Below are positions 25,101-33,827 of a stretch of DNA of 37,070 nt, piece after piece. Origin of the DNA: CAZYQW01 sp964649825. GTDB taxonomy: Bacteria > Planctomycetota > B15-G4 > JADJEK01. The stretch's first letter is position 1, and each line of letters opens with the position of its first letter. The notes below the pieces were generated by a model, which was given only the letters and a program-made list of their open reading frames with translations, did no database searches and was not told the origin of the DNA. The stretch is taken from assembly GCA_964649825.1 (NCBI GenBank), contig CAZYQW010000126.1, forward strand, positions 1 through 37,070. The letters run 5' to 3'. The position numbers were made by a program, and so were the translations under genes.

Positions 25101-25472
25101 TCAGAGGAGCGAAAGGGTCGCCGGATAACGCCACAGCTTTCCGTCGTATGCCTTCACGGCGGCGATCACGGGGAACGCAATGTTCGCCAGCCACAGACCA
25201 CCCCAGAGAATGATGGCAGCCGGGATCCCGATGATCGTGAACCAGAGGATCGTGGCGCCGACGGTGTAAAGGAAAGCGCTGATCATCCAGTTCGCCGCGG
25301 CGCGGCCGTGCGCGTCGATCTCGGGCAGCTCGTCCCGCTTCACGAGCCAGATCACGATCGGAACGACGAACCCAGCGAACGGGATCAGGTTGCTGCTCAG
25401 CATGCTCGCATGGAGGATCGCGGCCCACAACCGGGCTTCGCGCTCGTGCGTCACGTCGGGGCTTGGATCCAT
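25101..25472 (-). CDS. DUF4870 membrane protein
   Basis: A 123-residue membrane protein of the DUF4870 (Tic20-like fold) family. Typical features are a short cytoplasmic start with REARLWAAILHASML, then IPFAGFVVPIVIWLVKRDELPEIDAHGRAAANWMIS, the family's Lys-Arg-Asp and His-Gly-x-Ala-Ala-x-Asn signature, and two more hydrophobic helices before VIAAVKAYDGKLWRYP. Its function is unknown; members are common in bacteria and sometimes near stress genes. ATG 25472 has a strong GGAGGAGAGG upstream. It is divergent from the PaaX-family gene with about 150 bases between them. Confidence 0.88.
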   Translation of the reverse strand: MDPSPDVTHEREARLWAAILHASMLSSNLIPFAGFVVPIVIWLVKRDELPEIDAHGRAAANWMISAFLYTVGATILWFTIIGIPAAIILWGGLWLANIAFPVIAAVKAYDGKLWRYPATLSLL

Positions 25473-25592
25473 GCCTCTCCTCCGGTCAAGGGCGAGCCGA
25501 GCCGTACGGTACGCGGCGTCTCTGCGGATTCAACCTCCCGGGGAGGCGCAGTTCCGCGCTGGACCCTGGACGAACCGGCTCGCTCCAAGTAA

Positions 25593-25624
25593 GACAGTAT
25601 TATGTCGAGCGACGATATTATGTC
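25593..25624 (+). promoter_or_regulatory. Tandem dyad operator and probable promoter of the PaaX-family gene
   Basis: Two 14-base copies of the same dyad occur 18 bases apart: GACAGTATTATGTC (25593-25606) and GACGATATTATGTC (25611-25624). Each has GAC...GTC half-sites eight bases apart. Both contain TATTAT, a plausible -10 element, in an otherwise GC-rich region. They sit at the first possible start codons of the regulator, which fits autorepression. No good -35 box is visible. Confidence 0.55.
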
Positions 25625-25628
25625 GCAC

Positions 25629-26483
25629 ATGAATCGAGCCGCGACCGATGAGCTGATCTACTCCTCGCTCGGGGCGTACGGCAGCCGCCGGGGTGGCGAG
25701 CTTCCCGGCGCCTGGTTCGTGTCCGCGTTCGACTCGATCGGACGCTCACGAGCTTCCGTGCGCCAGGCGCTCTTCCGCATGAGCCGCAACCGCGAGCTGA
25801 CCTGCCGGCGCGCAGGCCGCGACAACCTCTATCGCCTGACTCCGCTCGCCGAGGCCGCGATGAACGCGGGCACGCAGAAGATCTTCGGCGAACCGCCGGG
25901 GGAGTGGGACGGGCGCTGGACCCTCTGCCGCTACCGTTTCTCGGACGCCGATCGTGTGCTGCGCGACCGCGTGCGGCTGCTGCTCGAGACGGAAGGATTC
26001 GCGTCGCTCGGGCCGGGCCTCTACATCCATCCGCGCGACCGCGTCAGCCCCATCGCCGCCGCGATCATCGATGCGGGCGCCGCCGCCGACCACGAGGTTC
26101 AGCTCTTTCGCGCCGACCTCGTGTCCGGCGACACGACCGAGGCGCTCGTCCGAAGGCTTTGGGACCTCGAGGGTCTCGCTCAGCGTTATCACGAGCTTCT
26201 CTCCTTCGTACGTCCACTCGCGGAACGGGCCCCCTCGGACTGGACTCCGGTCGGGGCGTTCGCGGCGCGGTTCGGCCTGGTGATGGCGTACCTCCAGATC
26301 GCGTGGGACGACCCCGATCTTCCGATGACGCTTCTTCCGCGGGATTGGGCCGGCCACGCGGCGCGGCGAGAGACCGCGGATCTGTACCGGGTACTTCTGC
26401 CCGGCACGTTGGAACATGGCGATCGTTGCTGGCCGAAAGGCCGTACGTCCTGGCCCTGGAAGGAGAGACCCGATGCAACTTGA
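25629..26483 (+). CDS. PaaX-family transcriptional regulator
   Basis: A 284-residue regulator of the PaaX family, named for the repressor of phenylacetate degradation that responds to phenylacetyl-CoA. The N-terminal winged helix reads DSIGRSRASVRQALFRMSRNREL, and the PaaX central domain includes WTLCRYRF and GFASLGPGLYIHPRD. The C-terminal helical domain ends LLPRDWAGHAAR. Three in-frame ATGs exist (25602, 25620, 25629). I prefer 25629 because the first two lie within the dyad repeats, likely promoter or operator. No paa genes are present; instead it overlaps the amidohydrolase gene by 11 bases, so it probably controls that gene and the transporter behind it through a different effector. Confidence 0.85.
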   Translation: MNRAATDELIYSSLGAYGSRRGGELPGAWFVSAFDSIGRSRASVRQALFRMSRNRELTCRRAGRDNLYRLTPLAEAAMNAGTQKIFGEPPGEWDGRWTLCRYRFSDADRVLRDRVRLLLETEGFASLGPGLYIHPRDRVSPIAAAIIDAGAAADHEVQLFRADLVSGDTTEALVRRLWDLEGLAQRYHELLSFVRPLAERAPSDWTPVGAFAARFGLVMAYLQIAWDDPDLPMTLLPRDWAGHAARRETADLYRVLLPGTLEHGDRCWPKGRTSWPWKERPDAT

Positions 26484-28374
26484 ACTCTTCGCAATCCTCC
26501 TCGCGGGCGCGCTTGCGTCGGACCCACCTGATCTCGTCGTGCGCGGCGGCCGCCTGTTCGACGTCGACGTCGGAACGGCGCGGGAGTATGGCCAGCTCTG
26601 GATCCGGGCGGGCCGCATCATCGGCGAGGAGCCCGCCGAGACCGAGGTGCCCGCGGCGGCGCGCGTCGTCGACGCGGACGGTGGAACGCTGCTGCCCGGG
26701 CTGTTCGATCTGCACACCCACGTCGCCGTGCCCGGCTCGAGCATGACGGCGATGATCCTGCTCGACCCGGCCACGAACCTGGCGTCGCACCTCTACTGCG
26801 GAGTGACGAACGTGGTCGACCTCCACGGGGACGAGGGGACGATCTTCGATCTACGGCAGCGCTCGCGGTCGTCCCCGGAGATGGCGCGCCTCTATTCGGC
26901 GGGCGGCGCGTTCACGGTGCCGGGTGGGCATTGCACTCAGTTCGGGATTCCGGCGAACACGGTCACGTCGGTCACGGAGGTCGACGTGCGGTTCGATCGC
27001 TTCCTTGCCAAGGAGCCGGACGTCGTCAAGGCCGCCGTCGAGCCCGGCGGATGGGGATCGATCCCGACCATGCCGACGCTCGACGAGACGCTGTTCGCGG
27101 CGATTGCGCGCCGCGCCGACGAGGCGGGCTTGCCGTTCTTTTCGCACGTATGGACAAGCGGCGATGCCCTGATGGCGGCGACGCACGGGGCAGACGCGCT
27201 CGTCCACGGCGTCTTCGTCGGCGCCGTCGACGACGCGCTCGCCGACGTGATGCGTCGGAACGGCGTCGCGTACGTGCCGACGTTGGCCGTCGTCCTCGGG
27301 CCGCGACGCGTCTTCGATGGCGACGCACCGTACGGCGACGACCTTGCGAAGGGCGCGCTTCCGCCCGAAGTCTTCGAGTCGGTCACGGATGAGGACGCCG
27401 ATAGCTGGGCGACGCAGTCCGAGTTCGGCGGCGGGGAGTCGGAGTGGCTCGGGAACCTGAAGCGACTGTTCGACGCCGGCGTGACGATCGGCACCGGCAC
27501 CGACGCGGGAAACCCGGTGACCCCGCACGGACCGTCGCTCCACGTCGAGCTGCAGCTCCTCGTCGACGCCGGTCTCTCGCCGGTCGACGCGCTGCGCGCG
27601 GCGACGTCGAACGCGGCGCGGATCCTCGGGGTGGGCGACGAGTTCGGCTCGCTCGCGGCAGGTTGCGTGGCGGACGTGGTGATCGTCGACGGCGACCCGA
27701 CGCGGGACATCGGCGCGACGCGCCGCGTGCGCGAAGTGATCAAGTCCGGCGTCGTCATCGATCGAGCGAAGCTCGCCAAGAAGATCCAGGACCCGAGCCT
27801 CGACGTGAAGCGTCTCGTGGTCGGGCGCGACGTCGAGGCGACCATCGACGACTTCGACGACGACGACCTCGAGACCGGTTGGGGCGGCACATGGTCCATC
27901 TTCACGGACAGCGTGATGGGCGGGAAGTCGACCGGCGAGATGGCGGTGGGTGGCGACGCGTTGGAGCTTTCCGGCGACGTACGAGAAGGGTCGCGCTTCG
28001 GCGCTTGGTCCGGCGCGACGGTCTACTGGCACTCGGGCCGCCTCACGCACGTCGACGCGACCGGGTTCGACGGGATCGTGCTCCGGGTACGCGGCACCGC
28101 CCGTCCGTACACCCTGACCGTTCATCGAGCCGCGGTGAAGGACTTCAACTTCTTCACCACGCCGGTCGCCGTGACGTCGGAGTGGAGCGACGTACACGTT
28201 CCCTTCGCGACGTTCCGGCAGATCGGGTATGGCAAGCCGGTTCCGTGGGCGGCCGACGACCTGACCGGTTTGACGATCGACGCGCGCAACAACCCGTTCG
28301 GCAAGTCGACGTTCGGGCCGTTCGAGCTCGAGATCGATCGGATCGGCGTGTACCGAGACCGCGACCCGCGCTGA
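26473..28374 (+). CDS. Secreted amidohydrolase fused to a CIA30 domain
   Basis: A 633-residue two-domain protein. A short signal-like N-terminus (MQLELFAILLAGALA) suggests export. Residues ~25-450 form a metal-dependent amidohydrolase: H81-T-H83 in LFDLHTHVAVPG, then FFSHVWTSG, ADALVHGVF, the catalytic D344 in GTGTDAGNP, and the terminal strand CVADVVIVDGDPTRD. Residues ~457-630 resemble CIA30, a galactose-binding-like beta-sandwich: IDDFDDDDLETGWGG, SVMGGKSTGEM, LTIDARNNPFGKSTFGPFELEID. The likely role is hydrolysis of a cyclic amide or similar C-N bond substrate outside the cytoplasm, with CIA30 binding a ligand or glycan. AGGAGA lies six bases upstream. A hairpin covers the stop codon. Confidence 0.85.
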   Translation: MQLELFAILLAGALASDPPDLVVRGGRLFDVDVGTAREYGQLWIRAGRIIGEEPAETEVPAAARVVDADGGTLLPGLFDLHTHVAVPGSSMTAMILLDPATNLASHLYCGVTNVVDLHGDEGTIFDLRQRSRSSPEMARLYSAGGAFTVPGGHCTQFGIPANTVTSVTEVDVRFDRFLAKEPDVVKAAVEPGGWGSIPTMPTLDETLFAAIARRADEAGLPFFSHVWTSGDALMAATHGADALVHGVFVGAVDDALADVMRRNGVAYVPTLAVVLGPRRVFDGDAPYGDDLAKGALPPEVFESVTDEDADSWATQSEFGGGESEWLGNLKRLFDAGVTIGTGTDAGNPVTPHGPSLHVELQLLVDAGLSPVDALRAATSNAARILGVGDEFGSLAAGCVADVVIVDGDPTRDIGATRRVREVIKSGVVIDRAKLAKKIQDPSLDVKRLVVGRDVEATIDDFDDDDLETGWGGTWSIFTDSVMGGKSTGEMAVGGDALELSGDVREGSRFGAWSGATVYWHSGRLTHVDATGFDGIVLRVRGTARPYTLTVHRAAVKDFNFFTTPVAVTSEWSDVHVPFATFRQIGYGKPVPWAADDLTGLTIDARNNPFGKSTFGPFELEIDRIGVYRDRDPR

Positions 28375-28393
28375 AAGTGGACCGACGCGGGTC
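28363..28393 (+). terminator. Hairpin over the amidohydrolase stop codon
   Basis: GACCCGCG (28363-28370) pairs perfectly with CGCGGGTC (28386-28393) around a 15-base loop that contains the TGA. No U-tract follows. It could be a partial terminator or attenuator that lowers transporter expression relative to the upstream genes. The remaining gap (28394-28501) is very GC-rich with GCCGGCGG repeated at 28458 and 28472. Confidence 0.38.
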
Positions 28394-28501
28394 GGGCCGG
28401 CATACTCGTGCGCCTTCGCCGGGCGCGGCGGGTCGAAGGCCGTCTTCGGCTCGGCGGGCCGGCGGTCCGGCGCCGGCGGCCGGTGGCTCGGAGGTCCCCG
28501 C

Positions 28502-29479
28502 ATGAAACCGACTCTTCCGCTCGCCGTCGTCGTCGGGCTGGCCTGTGCGTTCTCGGCCTGCCGAGAGTCCGCCGATCATGGTCGCTTGCGGATCGCGGTG
28601 ATCCCGAAGGGGACGACGCACGAGTTCTGGAAGTCGATCCACGCCGGCGCGAACAAGGCCGGCCGGGAGCTCGGCGTCGAAATCATCTGGAAAGGTCCCG
28701 CCCGCGAGGATGATCGCGACGACCAGATCAAGGTCGTCGAGAACTTCATCGCTCGCGGCGTCGACGGCATCGTCGTCGCGCCGCTCGACGACAAGGCGCT
28801 CGTGCGGCCGCTCGAGGATGCGACCAAGCAGGGGATCCCGGTCGTCGTCGCGGACTCCGGCGTCGAGTGGAAGCACTACGTCAGCTTCGTCGCCACCGAC
28901 AACCACCGCGGGGGCCAGCTCGCGGCCGAGCGGCTCGGGGCCTGCCTCGGCGGCAAGGGCAAGGTGATCATGATGCGCTACCAGGAGGGTTCGGCGAGCA
29001 CGATGGAGCGCGAGGCGGGGTTCCTGGAGACTCTCCGACTTACGTTCCCCGCGATCCAGGTGGTCTCGAGCAACCAGTACGGCGGCGCCACCGTCGAGTC
29101 GTCGTACCAGACCGCCGAGACCCTTCTGGTCTCCCACGCGGAGCTCGACGGCATCTTCTGTCCGAACGAATCGACCACGTTCGGCATGCTGCGCGCCCTC
29201 CAGGACGGAGGCCGCGCGGGCAAAGTCTCCTTCGTCGGATTCGACGCCAGCGAGAAGCTGGTCCAGGGGCTGAAGAGCGGCGAGATCCACGGACTCGTGC
29301 TGCAGGACCCGTTCAAGATGGGCGAGCTCGGCGTGAGGACGATCGTGTCGCACATCCAGGGAGACGTAGTCGAGAAGCGGATCGATACCGGCGCGTTCTT
29401 GGTGACCCCCGACAACGTCGATGACGAAGCGATGAAGCGTCTCCACTCGCCGGATCTGTCGCTCTGGCTCGACGAATGA
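28502..29479 (+). CDS. Ribose-type ABC transporter substrate-binding lipoprotein
   Basis: A 325-residue periplasmic-binding protein of the type I, RbsB-like family. The lipobox FSAC makes C20 the lipidation site, so it is tethered to the membrane. The mature protein shows the two-lobe fold: LRIAVIPKGTTHEFWKSIHAGANKAG, then GVDGIVVAPLDDKAL, and later VGFDASEKLVQGLKSGEIHGLVLQDPFKMGELG, each a family hallmark cited as a landmark only. Relatives bind ribose, xylose, autoinducer-2, inositol or similar polyols, and the substrate here is open. GGAGG is seven bases upstream of ATG 28502. The stop overlaps the ATPase start (ATGA), so the transporter genes form one operon. Confidence 0.92.
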   Translation: MKPTLPLAVVVGLACAFSACRESADHGRLRIAVIPKGTTHEFWKSIHAGANKAGRELGVEIIWKGPAREDDRDDQIKVVENFIARGVDGIVVAPLDDKALVRPLEDATKQGIPVVVADSGVEWKHYVSFVATDNHRGGQLAAERLGACLGGKGKVIMMRYQEGSASTMEREAGFLETLRLTFPAIQVVSSNQYGGATVESSYQTAETLLVSHAELDGIFCPNESTTFGMLRALQDGGRAGKVSFVGFDASEKLVQGLKSGEIHGLVLQDPFKMGELGVRTIVSHIQGDVVEKRIDTGAFLVTPDNVDDEAMKRLHSPDLSLWLDE

Positions 29480-30978
29480 CTCCCGGTCGTCCGCTCCTTC
29501 GGATGACCGCCGTCATGAAGTCGTTCGGCGCGGTCCGCGCGTTGAAGGGCGTCGACCTCGTGGTTCGGAGCGGCGAGGTGCACGCCCTCATCGGTGAGAA
29601 CGGCGCGGGGAAGAGCACGCTGATGAAGGTCCTATCCGGCGCGCACGCGCCGGACGCCGGGGAGATGGTGCTCGACGGGCGCAAGTACCGGCCGGACGGC
29701 CCCATCGACGCGCGTCGCCTTGGCATCGCGATGATCTATCAGGAGCTGAACCTCGCGCCGCACCTGACCGTCGCGGAGAACGTGATGCTCGGGCGCGAGC
29801 GGTCGCGCATCGGCTGGCTCCGGCGCCGGGCGATGCGCCGCGTGGTCGCAGCCGCGCTCGAACGGCTCTCTCATCCCGACATCCATCCCGACGCACGCGT
29901 CGCGAACCTCTCGCCCGGCGCCCGCCAGATGGTCGAAATCGCCCGCGCCCTGGTCGGCGACGCCCGGCTCATCGTCATGGACGAGCCGACCAGCTCGCTC
30001 TCGCACGAGGACGCCGAGAAGCTGTTCGCGGTGATCGGTCGGCTGCGCGCGCGAGGCATCGCGACGGTCTACATCAGCCACTTCCTCGAGGAGGTGAACC
30101 GAGTGGCGACGCGCTACACCGTGCTGCGAGACGGCGTGAGCGTGGGGACGGGCGACGTCGCGGAGACCACGAACCAACGGATCATCGAGATGATGGTCGG
30201 CCGGCGGTTGGACGAGATCTTCCCCACGATCGCGCACGAACCCGGCGACGTCGCGATGCGGGTGACGGGGCTGCGGGGTCGGCGACGGCTCCGTCACGCG
30301 ACGTTCGAGCTCCGGCGAGGAGAGATCCTCGGCATCGCAGGACTCGTCGGGGCGGGCCGGACCGAGCTCCTCCGCGCGTTGTTCGGACTCGATCCGATCG
30401 CGGCCGGCGAGGTCACGATCGGTGGCCGACCCTCGGTCGGCGCGACGCCGAAGAGACGCCTGCAGGACGGAGTGGGGCTCCTCTCCGAGGATCGCAAGGA
30501 AGAGGGACTCTTCCTCGACCTGCCGATCCGCGTGAACGTGACGCTGTCTCGCCTCGCGCCGCTCTCGCGCGGCGGGTGGATTCGACGCGAGCGGCAGACG
30601 GAGGCGACGAACCGATGGATCGATCGACTCGGCATCCGTTGCGTATCACCGTCGCAGCGGGTCGGCGAGCTATCGGGCGGCAATCAACAGAAGGTGGCGA
30701 TCGCGAGGCTGCTGCACCACGGAGTCGACGTGCTCCTGCTCGACGAACCGACGCGCGGCATCGACGTCGCGAGCAAGGTCGACGTCTACCGGTGGATCGG
30801 CGAGCTTGCCGCGGCGGGAAAAGCGATCGTCTTCGTCAGCTCGTACGTCCCGGAGCTCCTCGGCGTCTGCGACCGGATCGCGGTAATGCATCGGGGCGAG
30901 CTCTTGACGCCGCGGGCCGCGTCGGACTGGACAGAACGTGAGATCCTGGACGTGGCGACGCAGGGGGCCGGCGCATGA
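29476..30978 (+). CDS. Ribose-type ABC transporter ATP-binding protein (two ATPase domains)
   Basis: A 500-residue RbsA/MglA-type protein with two fused ABC domains that power sugar import. The N-terminal domain is canonical: Walker A GENGAGKST, signature NLSPGARQM and Walker B LIVMDEPTSS. The C-terminal domain has the usual degenerate Walker A (GLVGAGRTELLRALFG) but a good signature LSGGNQQKVAIARLL and Walker B VLLLDEPTRGID. This asymmetry is normal for the family, where one site hydrolyses ATP. Both the start and the stop overlap their neighbours by four bases. It pairs with the permease that follows and the lipoprotein before it. Confidence 0.95.
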   Translation: MTPGRPLLRMTAVMKSFGAVRALKGVDLVVRSGEVHALIGENGAGKSTLMKVLSGAHAPDAGEMVLDGRKYRPDGPIDARRLGIAMIYQELNLAPHLTVAENVMLGRERSRIGWLRRRAMRRVVAAALERLSHPDIHPDARVANLSPGARQMVEIARALVGDARLIVMDEPTSSLSHEDAEKLFAVIGRLRARGIATVYISHFLEEVNRVATRYTVLRDGVSVGTGDVAETTNQRIIEMMVGRRLDEIFPTIAHEPGDVAMRVTGLRGRRRLRHATFELRRGEILGIAGLVGAGRTELLRALFGLDPIAAGEVTIGGRPSVGATPKRRLQDGVGLLSEDRKEEGLFLDLPIRVNVTLSRLAPLSRGGWIRRERQTEATNRWIDRLGIRCVSPSQRVGELSGGNQQKVAIARLLHHGVDVLLLDEPTRGIDVASKVDVYRWIGELAAAGKAIVFVSSYVPELLGVCDRIAVMHRGELLTPRAASDWTEREILDVATQGAGA

Positions 30979-31958
30979 ACGGCGAGAGAGGCGGCGGGAC
31001 GCGAGGTCCGCGGTCGGCGAAGCGGCTGTTTACCTTGCTCGGTCCGTTCCTGGGGTTGGTCGTCGTCTTCGCTCTGTTCGCGGTGATCGACGAGAGCTTC
31101 GTGTCGTCGATCAATCAGAAGACGGTCGCGACCCAGACGGTCATCGTGGCGCTCGGCGCGATCGGCATGACGTTCGTCATCGTCGGCGGCGGCATCGATC
31201 TCTCCGTCGGTTCCGTGATCGCTCTGGCGTCCGTGGTGACCGCGCTCGTGGTGAAGAACGGCGGCGACCCTGGCGTGGCGGCGTGCGCCGGAGTGCTCGT
31301 CGGCGCGGCGTGCGGACTCGTGAACGGCGTGCTGATCACGACGCTCAGAATCGTGCCGTTCATCGTCACCCTGGGGATGCTCGGGATCGCGCGCGGATTC
31401 GCCAAGTACCTCGCGGCCGAGCAGAAGATCGACGCGCCGCGAACCTGGCTCGACTCGATCATGGAGAAGTCGCCGGAGCCGTCCTGGCTGGTGGTCGCTC
31501 CCGGCGTCTGGATCGTGGTCGGACTCGCGGTCCTGATGGGACTGGTGCTTCGCGGCACCGTGCTCGGCGTTCACACGTTCGCGATCGGTTCGAACGAGGA
31601 CGCCGCGCGCCTGTGCGGGGTCCCGGTCGTGCGGACCAAGATCACCATGTACGTGCTCTGCGGCCTCTTCGCGGGGTTGGCCGGCGTGATGCAGTTCGGC
31701 CGGCTCACGGTCGGAGACCCGACGACCGCGATCGGCAAGGAGCTCGACATCATCGCGGCGGTCGTCATCGGCGGCGGCAGCCTTGCCGGTGGAGAGGGGA
31801 GCATCCTCGGTGCGCTCATCGGCGCGTTTCTGATGTCGTACCTTGCGAACGGGTGCGGTCTGACCGGCGTGCCGAACTACGTCCAAGAGATCATCATCGG
31901 AGCGATCATCGTGGTCGCGGTCGCGATCGACCGGCTGCGACATCGCGGCGCGGGGTGA
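30975..31958 (+). CDS. Ribose-type ABC transporter permease
   Basis: A 327-residue RbsC-family membrane permease with about eight to ten hydrophobic segments. Family landmarks are IGMTFVIVGGGIDLSVGSVIALASV near the N-terminus, FIVTLGMLGIARG, the cytoplasmic loop contacting the ATPase with FAIGSNEDAARLCGVPV, and VIGGGSLAGGEGSILGALIGAFL. The insert EQKIDAPRTWLDSIMEKSPEPSW between helices is unremarkable. It starts at ATG 30975, overlapping the ATPase stop, and closes the transporter operon. The amidohydrolase upstream may produce or process the imported ligand, but nothing in the permease reveals specificity. Confidence 0.94.
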   Translation: MNGERGGGTRGPRSAKRLFTLLGPFLGLVVVFALFAVIDESFVSSINQKTVATQTVIVALGAIGMTFVIVGGGIDLSVGSVIALASVVTALVVKNGGDPGVAACAGVLVGAACGLVNGVLITTLRIVPFIVTLGMLGIARGFAKYLAAEQKIDAPRTWLDSIMEKSPEPSWLVVAPGVWIVVGLAVLMGLVLRGTVLGVHTFAIGSNEDAARLCGVPVVRTKITMYVLCGLFAGLAGVMQFGRLTVGDPTTAIGKELDIIAAVVIGGGSLAGGEGSILGALIGAFLMSYLANGCGLTGVPNYVQEIIIGAIIVVAVAIDRLRHRGAG

Positions 31959-32062
31959 CCGAGGCCTGCAAGATTCCGCTTTTCGTCCGAGACCCGGGCG
32001 CGCGCTTCCCGGCTCCTCCTTGGCGATCGGAATCACCAAGAGCACGATGAAAGGCTCCTTCC

Positions 32063-33748
32063 ATGTCGACGCGCAAAATGACCACCGTCTCGGCGGCCCT
32101 GCTGTCCGTTTCCTCCCTCTGCTTCGCGCAATCGATGACGATCCATCGGTTCACCGGCGACGACGTCGGCGACGAGTTCGGCGCGGCGCTGAACGTCGCC
32201 GGCGACGTCGACCGTGACGGGTTCGTCGACGTCCTCGTCGGCGCTCCCCGCGACGACGACCAAGGCACCAGCTCCGGGAGCGTTTCGCTGCTCTCCGGAA
32301 AGACCGGGGGGTTGTTGTTCAAGTGGACCGGTCACTCGGCGGACGACCGCTTCGGCTACGCGGTGGCCGGCGCCGGCGACGTCGACGGGGACGGCTGGCT
32401 CGACGTCATCGTCGGCGCCCCGTTCGACGACACGATCCCCGGGCACTACGGCGTCGCTCGCGTCTTCTCCGGCCAGACCGGCGCCGTGATTTGGACGCTG
32501 ACCGGCATCGGCATCCCGAGCAGCTTCGGGTACGCGGTGGACGCAGCGGGCGACGTCGACCAGGACGGGCGCGCGGACCTCCTCATCGCGGCGCCGTTCG
32601 AATCGAGCCCCGCGTACCAGGGCGGAGTCGTCCGAGTCATCTCGGGAGCGACCGGCGCGGCGCTCTTGTCGTTCCACGGCGACGCCACTCTCGACCAGTT
32701 CGGCGCCGCCGCCGCGAACGCCGGGGACGTGAACAACGACGGTCGCGACGACTTTATCGTCGGAGCGCCCGCCGCGGACGGACCCATGGGAGTGAACACA
32801 GGTTTGGTCCGCGTCTTCTCCGGAGCCGATGGCGCCGTCCTCCACTCGTGGATGGGAACGCTGACCGATTGGAACGTCGGCGTCTCGGTGGACGGCGTCG
32901 GCGACGTGAACGGCGACGGCTACGGCGACGTCGTGGTCGGCGACCTCGCCGGCAACAGCTTCGGGCCCGAGTTCGGGCACGCGCGCGTCTACTCCGGTCT
33001 CGACGGCTCCGTGCTGTTGTCGTTCCACGGGACCGGCGGCGGCGACTTCTTCGGGTACCGCGTGGCGGGGGCCGGGGACGCGAACGGCGACGGCACGCCC
33101 GACGTTCTCGTCGGCGCGTTCGGTGACGACGACCACGGCAGCGCCTCGGGCAGCGCGTGGCTCTTCTCCGGTGCCGATGGCTCGGTGTTGTTCTCCACCT
33201 ACGGCGAGACCTCGGGGAGCTGCTTCGGCAACGCTCTCGCGTCCGGTGACGTGAACGGCGACGGCTTCTCGGACGTCTTGGTCGGCGCCGCGACTCCGTA
33301 CCTCAACAACACCCACGCCGGCACGGTCCGCGCCTACTCGGGAAGCTGCTTCGGCGGCCTCACGCTCGTCGGCTCCGGCGTCGCCGGCTCGGGCGGGTTC
33401 GTTCCCGAACTCGTTGCCGAGGGCTGCCCGGCCGGAACGTTCGGCCTCACGCTTCGCGTTCAGAACGGCCTTGGCGGCGCCTACGGACTCCTGTTGTTCA
33501 GCGCGGCTCCCGCGATGACCCCGGCGTTCGGCGGAACCGTGTACGTCGGCTCACCGCTCCAAACGGTCTCCATCCACCTCGGCCCGACGTTCAACCAGCC
33601 CGGCGAAGGCAAGGTCGCGCTGCCGTTCGTGGTGCCGGACCTTCCCGCGCTGACCGGAGCGTCGATCCACCTCCAGGCGCTCCTCGGCGATCCGGGAGCG
33701 TCGGCCGGCGTGTCGATGACGAACGGACTCCACATCCTGTTCGGATGA
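32063..33748 (+). CDS. Secreted FG-GAP (integrin-like) propeller protein with C-terminal beta domain
   Basis: A 561-residue exported protein. The signal peptide ends near CFA|QS. Seven FG-GAP repeats follow (about 30-430), each with a calcium-loop motif: DVDRDGFVD, DVDGDGWLD, DVDQDGRAD, DVNNDGRDD, DVNGDGYGD, DANGDGTPD, DVNGDGFSD. Together they predict a seven-bladed, calcium-stabilised propeller like the integrin alpha head. The last ~125 residues are a beta domain starting GSGVAGSGGFVPELVAEGC and ending in NGLHILFG, shared with the esterase at 16.4-18.2 kb. Such proteins in planctomycetes are numerous surface or secreted proteins, probably for adhesion or ligand binding. AAAGG is nine bases upstream of the ATG. 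Confidence 0.9.
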   Translation: MSTRKMTTVSAALLSVSSLCFAQSMTIHRFTGDDVGDEFGAALNVAGDVDRDGFVDVLVGAPRDDDQGTSSGSVSLLSGKTGGLLFKWTGHSADDRFGYAVAGAGDVDGDGWLDVIVGAPFDDTIPGHYGVARVFSGQTGAVIWTLTGIGIPSSFGYAVDAAGDVDQDGRADLLIAAPFESSPAYQGGVVRVISGATGAALLSFHGDATLDQFGAAAANAGDVNNDGRDDFIVGAPAADGPMGVNTGLVRVFSGADGAVLHSWMGTLTDWNVGVSVDGVGDVNGDGYGDVVVGDLAGNSFGPEFGHARVYSGLDGSVLLSFHGTGGGDFFGYRVAGAGDANGDGTPDVLVGAFGDDDHGSASGSAWLFSGADGSVLFSTYGETSGSCFGNALASGDVNGDGFSDVLVGAATPYLNNTHAGTVRAYSGSCFGGLTLVGSGVAGSGGFVPELVAEGCPAGTFGLTLRVQNGLGGAYGLLLFSAAPAMTPAFGGTVYVGSPLQTVSIHLGPTFNQPGEGKVALPFVVPDLPALTGASIHLQALLGDPGASAGVSMTNGLHILFG

Positions 33749-33803
33749 CCGCGCCCAGCGCAGTGGCCAGATCGCGCTCACGAGCGGTCGTGGCGGTCCG
33801 ACC

Positions 33804-33822
33804 CGGAGGATGGAAACCTCCG
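33804..33822. terminator. Hairpin between convergent genes
   Basis: CGGAGG (33804-33809) and CCTCCG (33817-33822) form a 6-bp stem with a 7-base loop containing AAA. It lies between the FG-GAP gene and the convergent frameshifted gene and could end transcription from both sides. No U-tract is present. Confidence 0.4.
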
Positions 33823-33827
33823 AGCCG

